Below are positions 58,401 to 64,000 of a stretch of 64,000 nucleotides of DNA, one piece after another. Numbering within the stretch: position 1 is the first letter of the stretch; each line of letters starts with the position of its first letter. The notes below the pieces were generated by a model. That model worked only from the letters and a program-made list of their open reading frames with translations, was not told the origin of the DNA and did no database searches. Made by a program: the position numbers and the translations under genes. The stretch spans positions 57,862 through 121,861 of the forward strand of contig JASAND010008673.1 in the NCBI GenBank assembly GCA_030248195.1, in the 5' to 3' direction. Origin of the DNA: Trissonchulus latispiculum. Lineage: Eukaryota > Nematoda > Enoplea > Enoplida > Ironidae.

Positions 58401-61400
58401 TGAAAAATTTCATTTTTGACCGAAAATCGCCTAAGTCCCCACCCCACCCCACCACAGCACTCTACAGCCACTTTGAGCATGCAGTTCTATGACAAAAGTT
58501 GCTCAGCTCGCTTAGGGCTTTCATTTGGTACCAAATTTGACCACTTTTGAAAAATTTCATTTTGGACCACCTGACCCCTCACCGACCTGACCCCTCAGAC
58601 GGTCAAGTGGAGCCAGCCCAGCAACATGGGTGCGTTGTACAGCAAAACGGACACCGGAAATGAGCTGGGCGCACCAGAAAACCCCTATAGAGAAAGTTTT
58701 GAGAGGCCAAGTAGAGCCTAGTATGGACCTCCAGGAAACGGTTGCCGACATGACCCTCCAGACGACAAAGTGGAACCAGCCCAGCAACTTGGGTCAGTCG
58801 GGCAGCAAAATTGATAGCGGGAATCAATTCTCCGTCCGCAAAAACCTTTGTATGCAAGATTTGAGGCTTCCAGGTCGCAAAATAAGCGAAAAAACTATGT
58901 TCAAAGTTGGACCCAAAATTCACCAACTTTGGCAGGCCAGTACCCAAAAATTACGCTCAGGGCCGGAAAATCATATAGCAATTGAACGACCCTGATATGT
59001 GTCCTATTCAGCCATATAGGCAGTATTGCCCCATATATAGCCCAGTCTGACTTATTACGGCGCCTTTGAAGCATACTTTTTGGCCATTTTAGCTTTTTGG
59101 CCGACTTTGGCCCCCCCCCCGCCAAAAATTTTTCCGGCCCTGGGAGGCATAAAAACTAGCCTATCGGCTTATTTTTGTTGCGTACTCCAAGAATATATAT
59201 GGTTTTCATAGGCAAAAATTTTTCTATCTGTTGTTATTAAAGCTACAAAACCCCCTTACCAGACGTCAAAGCGGAGAACCGGAAAAAAAACATCACTCTC
59301 GTAAGCGATTTTTGGCGCAACTTTTTAACGGAAAGTGGTACGGGGATGAAACTTGGAACAAATACTAAACTCGACACGTACAATTTTTTGCGCACATAAT
59401 CTGCGCAGGATCTGCGCAGGAATCTGCGCAGCTTCTGCGCAGCCTTGTTTTACACGTTCATTCGACCATTTTCACTCATATTATAGGGGTCGCTACCGCG
59501 ACCCCTATGATTATGTACTCTTGACATTATCATCTATACAGTGAGACTACAACTACCGTTAGCAGTAGACTTTGGTGCTGTTCGTTATCCTTTTCAAATT
59601 TACACTTTCTCAGCCACTCAACTTCGCGCAGCAGCTGATGATAGCCAATGATTCGGGACAAGGCTTCCGTGAGCAAGGGTATTAAGCTGGAAAGAAACTA
59701 ATAATCATAATATCCAAAACATGCACAATAAATAATCAAAATAAATTAATTATATAAAATTAAATTAAATACTAAATAAGAGACGACACGAAAGAGACAT
59801 AAAAGTCAGTGACACTATGGCACTTTGAAACCTAGAAAATTTAAGACTAAGGTGGAGAACGAACCCACAATCTTCGGCTTATATGCTAGACTGACGATGG
59901 ACTGGCTTTACCGGGGGGGGGGGTTGGGGGCGCCCCCCCCCAGAAATTGGTCTCTCCAGACTTGGGTCGCCCCACCCAGAATCGCTCCCCTCAAGGATTA
60001 GAACCTGTAGGCCCCCAAACTTCAGAAGTCAACAGAAACCCAGGGTTTTATGGTAAAGTTTCGGCTTCGCCGGATAGTATATATGTCCTTTGTTGGCTTT
60101 TTTAACTATTTTAAGCTTAACATTAGGTTAAACATAGTTAAATGTTTAACTCGGCAGCAAAAAATAGCTTCTTAAGCATTTTTTGAAAAAATCCCCACAG
60201 ACTCCCCCCACCCGACAAATCTTGGCCTAGGAAAAAGCCAGCCGGCACCGACTGAGCCACTGCGACACAATCATGCCAAGCTTAAGCTAAAATCCCCCGG
60301 ATTATTTTCAGATACCTGCGCTATCTGCCCACACTTATGCCAAAGCTAAGAAATAACTTATGTTGTTGATTGGCTTGGTGTATATACAGTGTTTCACTTG
60401 TGCACATGACCTTAAATATGTATAATTTCTACAATCATTGTACGCTCTGTTTCATTGTCAATTCTGAGAGTAAATCCTTCTTTCGTTCATTCTTAAAAGA
60501 AAGCTCTACTATTGACCCAACCTTTAAGCATGGTAAAAAATTCAATGAAAACAGCCCAACTTCACGTTTTAGTCCGAAACAGGAGAGGAGAGCCAGCTCT
60601 GACTATAAGCTTTTGCGCTTTCACCCCCCAGCCCTAACTCTTGATTTTTTGACCAATAACTTTGAAATTTGGTATGGGTGCATATTGGAGGCTGGTGAAT
60701 TTAAAAATTCAAAAATTTTAAAATTTGGGGACCAAGGAGAACCAAAAAATGTTTTGAAAAAATTTGCTGAAAACGTGCATGGAGGGATCTTCTGGGGCAC
60801 TGAGCATGAATCTGAAATCCGTTTTTCAATTCAGCTTTTCGTTAGCTCAGTATAAGCTTACATGTTAAGCTTGGAAATTTAGTTTATACTGAGCTAACGA
60901 AAAGCTGAATCGATAAACGGGTTTCAAATTCGTTCTCAGCGCCCCAGAAAACCCCTGTATGCAAGTTTTCAGCAAAATTTTTTCAAAAAACTCTTGGTTC
61001 CTCTTGGTCCCCCCTTACCAAACTAAAACTTTAAATTTTTTAAATTTTAAAGTTTTCCAATTTTTGAATACATCAGCCTCCAGTATGCACTTACACCAAA
61101 TTTCAAAGTTATTGGTCAAAAAAAATCAAAAGTTAGCGCTGGGAAAAGACCCGTTTAGGAACGCCCCTAAGCTTAGGAGAATCTTTTGCAACGCGACCCA
61201 GAACAACCATCACAATGCACTTTATTTTCGGGCACACAAAACATCAAACCTACGTACTACTTAGCCGACTGTTTGTCCACGTATTTAATCCTAAGGACCA
61301 GCTGTACAGCAGAATCCACAGCTTCCACAGGGCAGCCTCCGGGAATGTTTCGAAGGGCCGCTGAGCGAGAGCTAACCAGAGATCGCTCTGAAAGCAAAAA

Positions 61401-61528
61401 AAACCCCATATGAGTATCGTATAAAAATTTTGCAAAAAATTAAAAAATTTAATTTAAAAAATTGTATACTACCTAGGAGACTTACCTATATACATTTTCA
61501 AACATTTTCCGGCTAGGTCGGCGGGCAT
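55495..61528 (-). CDS. ELMOD: ELMO domain-containing protein (ELMOD1/2 type), Arf-family GAP
   Basis: Predicted GTPase-activating protein for Arf/Arl GTPases. Minus-strand exons 61528-61486, 61387-61261, 59686-59557, 56938-56793, 56408-56340, 56026-55893 and 55664-55495 join in phase to 272 aa (vertebrate ELMOD1/2 about 290-335). Landmarks: MPADLAGKCLKMYIE, ALRNIPGGCPVEAV, SRIIGYHQLLREVEWLR, LWELLKPDSDG, then the ELMO-domain signature WQELGFQGSDPATDFRGMG with the catalytic Arg in DFRG, PFAVAGINFTSL, LFDELW and MAFNEIRDRL; stop at 55495-55497. Compared with vertebrate ELMOD1/2 the N-terminal hydrophobic segment and the insert before PFAV are missing. The start codon abuts a foldback insertion (61,530-62,082), so a longer upstream N terminus cannot be excluded. 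The 55893 donor is read as ATT|GTAGGT to keep frame. Confidence 0.9.
57089..57867. mobile_element. large foldback element, AAAAATGCTCCTT family, copy 2
   Basis: Arms of about 175 bp begin AAGAACCAAAAATGCTCCTTCG and contain GTTGTACAAAGACGG, AAACAAGTTGCAACGGC and ATATGAGCCTGTCCTATAACG; the two arms are almost identical. The tip AAAAATGCTCCTT...GTCGCATG is shared with 6,665-7,419 but the rest differs. Lies in an ELMOD intron. Confidence 0.8.
57940..58565. repeat. tandem array, about 147-bp units, about 4 copies
   Basis: CCCCACCCCACCACAGCAC recurs at about 58,001, 58,147, 58,296 and 58,440. Each unit also holds GCTCAGCTCACTTAGGGC and AAATTTGACCACTTTTGAAAA. Copies are highly similar. In an ELMOD intron; open frames in it are shadows. 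Confidence 0.9.
59482..59508. repeat. short perfect hairpin
   Basis: ATAGGGGTCGC and GCGACCCCTAT separated by TACC: an 11-bp perfect inverted repeat with a 4-nt loop, next to a cluster of CTGCGCAG words (59,396-59,440). Confidence 0.8.
60605..61160. mobile_element. modular foldback element in an ELMOD intron
   Basis: Arms carry TTTTTTGACCAATAACTTTG, GAAATTTGGTATGGGTGC and TTGGAGGCT; the centre is the shared core. Same outer arms as 61,530-62,082 and as the half copy at 6,165-6,540. The left tip is eroded, the right tip ends GGGAAAAGACCCG. Confidence 0.75.
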
Positions 61529-61529
61529 T

Positions 61530-62082
61530 GGGTCTCCTGCGCTTTCCTCCCCCTGGCCGTAAATTTTGATTTTTTGACCAATAACATTGAAATTTTGCAT
61601 GGGTACATACTGGAGGCTAATGAATTCAAAATTAAAAATTTTTAAAAGATTTTAAATATATGATTTTAAATTTTAGTTTGGTAAGGGAAAGAGGAAAGAG
61701 GAAAGAGACCAAGAGGAACCGAAAAAATTTTCGAAAAACATTTTGCTGAAAACTTGCATACAAGGGGTTTCAGGGGCGCTGAGTAAGATTCTGAAATCCG
61801 TTTTTCGATTCGGCTTTTCGGTAGCTCAGCATAAGCTTACAACCTTAGCTTATACTGGGCTAACGAAAAGCCGAATCGAAAAACGGATTTCAGATTCGTG
61901 CTCAGCGTCCCTGCAAACCCCTGTACCAAACTTACCAAAGTTCCCCATCCTCCCTTACCAAACTAAAATATAAAATTATTTAAAATCTTTGAAAATTTAA
62001 GCCTCCAGTATGCACCCATACAAAATTTCAGTAATTGGTGAAAACATCAAAAGTTACGGCTGGGAGAAAGCGCAAGAGACCC
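61530..62082. mobile_element. modular foldback element abutting the ELMOD start codon
   Basis: GGGTCTCCTGCGCTTTC at the left and AAAGCGCAAGAGACCC at the right. Outer arms and core as in the neighbouring copy. Flanks CGGGCATT (61522-61529) and GGCGCATT (62083-62090) match at 6 of 8 positions and could be an aged target duplication. On the minus strand the ELMOD ATG (61528-61526) lies within the flank. Confidence 0.8.
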
Positions 62083-62294
62083 GGCGCATTTTTACTAAGA
62101 AGTAATGTTGATTTTAGATTTTGACAAAAACTCTTCATGGACATAGTTCTGACTTTCATTTTTCAAATTGGTAACATAGAATTGTGGCTGTTTTGACTCA
62201 ATCCCACTCATACAATGAGCCCAGTAACACATGTCAGCAGGTCAAATTTAAACAACCTGTAGAAATGTCTGTATATCTGCTTCTTACCTACTAT

Positions 62295-62576
62295 CAAGAG
62301 CACATAACACATGAGAGTATGACAAGCGTTATATGCTATGTATTATCAGCTCGCTACATCCGATTCGCACGGTCGGCTGACCCTCCACCCAAGAAAGTGT
62401 CAAAGAAATTCGCACGCTATGCTTGCACGCAACTTTAACACATTGAACCAACTGGACCAGTTGTGTTTTCCAGCTTCAGCGTGCAAGCATAGCGTTCGAA
62501 TTTCCTTTGATTATGGGGGGGTCTGAATTATGGGAGGAAGCCGATAGCGTGCAGAGGATGTAGCGAGCTCATAATA
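62295..62576. mobile_element. CAAGAG-family MITE, left part, cut by a second element
   Basis: Begins CAAGAGCACATAACACATGAG and continues with the inner arms of the family, including GAGCTCGCTACATC-type inverted pairs, until GAGCTCATAAT at 62,576, where another foldback starts. The right terminus is not in the window. Confidence 0.65.
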
Positions 62577-63962
62577 CTAGAGGGAAAAATGCCCTAGACG
62601 GGCATGCAGTGGCTGGAATAGGGAAAGAAGGAAGGGCGGAAAAATGCCAATATAATTGACAGTCGGCGCTGAAAATGATAGAAACTAGATTCAGCGCCGA
62701 ATAGGGAAAACAGTCGGCGCTAAAAATGATAGAAACTAGATTCAGCGCCGAATAGGGAAAGCAGTCGGCGCTGAAAATGATAGAAACTAGATTCAGCGCC
62801 GAATAGGAAAAGCAGTCGGCGCTGAAAATTATAGAAACTAGATTCAGCGCCGAATAGGAAAAGCAGTCGGCGCTGAAAATTATAGAAACTAGATTTAGCG
62901 CCGAATAGGGAATGCAGTCGGGTAGTGTGGAACAGGCACTTCCTCCGTCCATCCTATTCGCGTGAACTGCTCTGCACTACCCGAGAACGTGGTATATACT
63001 GTGTTTGTTATGAGGCAGGCTACAGCCGTATCGCTTGTGTAAGCGAAAGTCTGATTTTGAATAGTAGAAGCAGCTTGGCAGATAGTGGGTAATGAACTAA
63101 CGCAATTAACATTAGGTGTCATTATGTGACTGAAATGTGCTGTAGCTAACTAGCTTTGTTTTTTAGCATAAAGTTAAAATCGGAGGTGCCGTCTTCTGCA
63201 TAAACTACATAAACTGCATTGCCTTTTAGTAATACAGGTTCCAACTGAAAATACTCCGTTACGCATTTGGAGTTCGAATAATGTCGCACCTAATAATAGT
63301 CTAAATCAAATTAAAAGGGTCATTGATCGTTAAAAATGTTGTGTTGGAAAAGCAGTCGCGAGGCTAAAGTAAGTCTAAATCTAATAGTAGACTAACCAGG
63401 AACAGTTTCAAGTTTGCTGTTTGAGTTAAAATTGTACGAGAAAGCAGGCGCTCATATCAACATATTGGAATTTACGCGCGCAGGTATAAAACCCATTCAC
63501 AGTTAATGAGATTACCGTATCGAAGGTAACATTGTTAGAAAAATGAACCGTTGAGCTGGATATATCGCAATTCACGCGAACAGGATGGACGGAGGAAGTG
63601 CCTGTTCCACACTACCAGACTGCATTCCCTATTCGGCTCTAAATCTAGTTTCTATAATTTTCAGCGCCGACTGCTTTTCCTATTCGGCGCTGAATCTAGT
63701 TTCTATAATTTTCAGCGCCGGCTGCTTTCCCTATTCGGCGCTGAATCTAGTTTCTATCATTTTCAGCGCCGACTGCTTTCCCTATTCGGCGCTGGATCTA
63801 GTTTCTATCATTTTTAGCGCCGACTGTTTTCCCAATTCGGCGCAATGAATCTAGTTTCTATCATTTTCAGCGCCGACTGTCAATCATATTGGCATTTTTC
63901 CGCCCTCCCTTTTTCCCTATTCCAGCCACTACATGCCCGTCTAGAGAACATTTCCCCTCTAG
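62577..63962. mobile_element. foldback with 51-bp hairpin minisatellites in both arms
   Basis: Ends CTAGAGGGAAAAATG / CATTTCCCCTCTAG, then CTAGACGGGCATG and TGGAATAGGGAAA with complements. The left arm (62,661-62,915) and right arm (about 63,640-63,885) each hold about five 51-bp units in opposite orientation. Each unit is itself a hairpin, TCGGCGCTGAA ... TTCAGCGCCGA. The roughly 600-bp centre has no supported gene. The open frames here merely translate the minisatellite. Confidence 0.88.
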
Positions 63963-64000
63963 TTTCCAGCATTTTTCCGCTGTAGAAGAAAATTATCAAT

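Noticed and set aside
60370..60855. 161-codon plus-strand frame
   Set aside because: Its second half is the left arm of a foldback found elsewhere without the frame; no domain recognised.
62569..63848. Repetitive frames of 75-127 codons
   Set aside because: They read the 51-bp minisatellite (51 = 17 codons), so openness is automatic; mirror frames appear in both arms.

Overview
The window is animal genomic DNA. Genes are split into small exons (about 45-650 nt) with GT/AG borders and consistent phases, and most of the remaining sequence is palindromic or tandem repeat. There is no bacterial operon structure, CRISPR array or rRNA. The gene set (complete-architecture SCUBE, HHEX, ELMOD, NDUFA5, a nematode/invertebrate-type carbohydrate sulfotransferase, a secreted peptide precursor) fits a small-genome bilaterian invertebrate. 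I cannot name the phylum from sequence alone.

Layout. 0.8-2.5 kb, plus strand: last two exons of a Golgi-type sulfotransferase. 4.6-5.0 kb, minus: last two coding exons of NDUFA5 (mitochondrial complex I). 7.45-8.62 kb: satellite array of about 145-bp units that runs straight into the CUB exon of the next gene. 8.6-26.6 kb, minus: a SCUBE-family gene with signal peptide, an unfamiliar ~217-residue N-terminal region, nine EGF modules, a spacer, three cysteine-rich GCC2/GCC3 modules and the start of a CUB domain. 31.27-36.13 kb, plus: four coding exons of a 142-residue secreted, dibasic-cleaved peptide precursor with one two-cysteine ring peptide. It is head-to-head with SCUBE and tail-to-tail with HHEX. 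37.5-50.4 kb, minus: HHEX homeobox gene, three coding exons, complete (259 aa), with an 11.7-kb first intron. 55.5-61.5 kb, minus: ELMOD1/2-type ELMO-domain gene, seven coding exons (272 aa).

Almost everything between exons is non-autonomous repeat: (a) a 340-430-bp element with CAAGAGTACATAATA termini and 7-bp target duplications; (b) long foldbacks sharing one palindromic core but carrying different outer arms; (c) elements built by iterating one short word in both orientations; (d) two large foldbacks with related AAAAATGCTCCTT termini; (e) G-run/C-run and GGGCC-rich foldbacks; (f) tRNA-like fragments; (g) satellites. The genes do not form a functional pathway; they are unrelated neighbours.

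The most notable observations: a family (a) element sits inside a SCUBE coding exon, and removing it with one target copy reopens the frame; the SCUBE CUB domain stops exactly at a satellite; a foldback arm preserves the empty target site of an insertion in its other arm; and the peptide precursor matches no family I recognise. Exon borders were placed by eye from splice consensus, phase continuity and domain conservation; no alignment or transcript was available.
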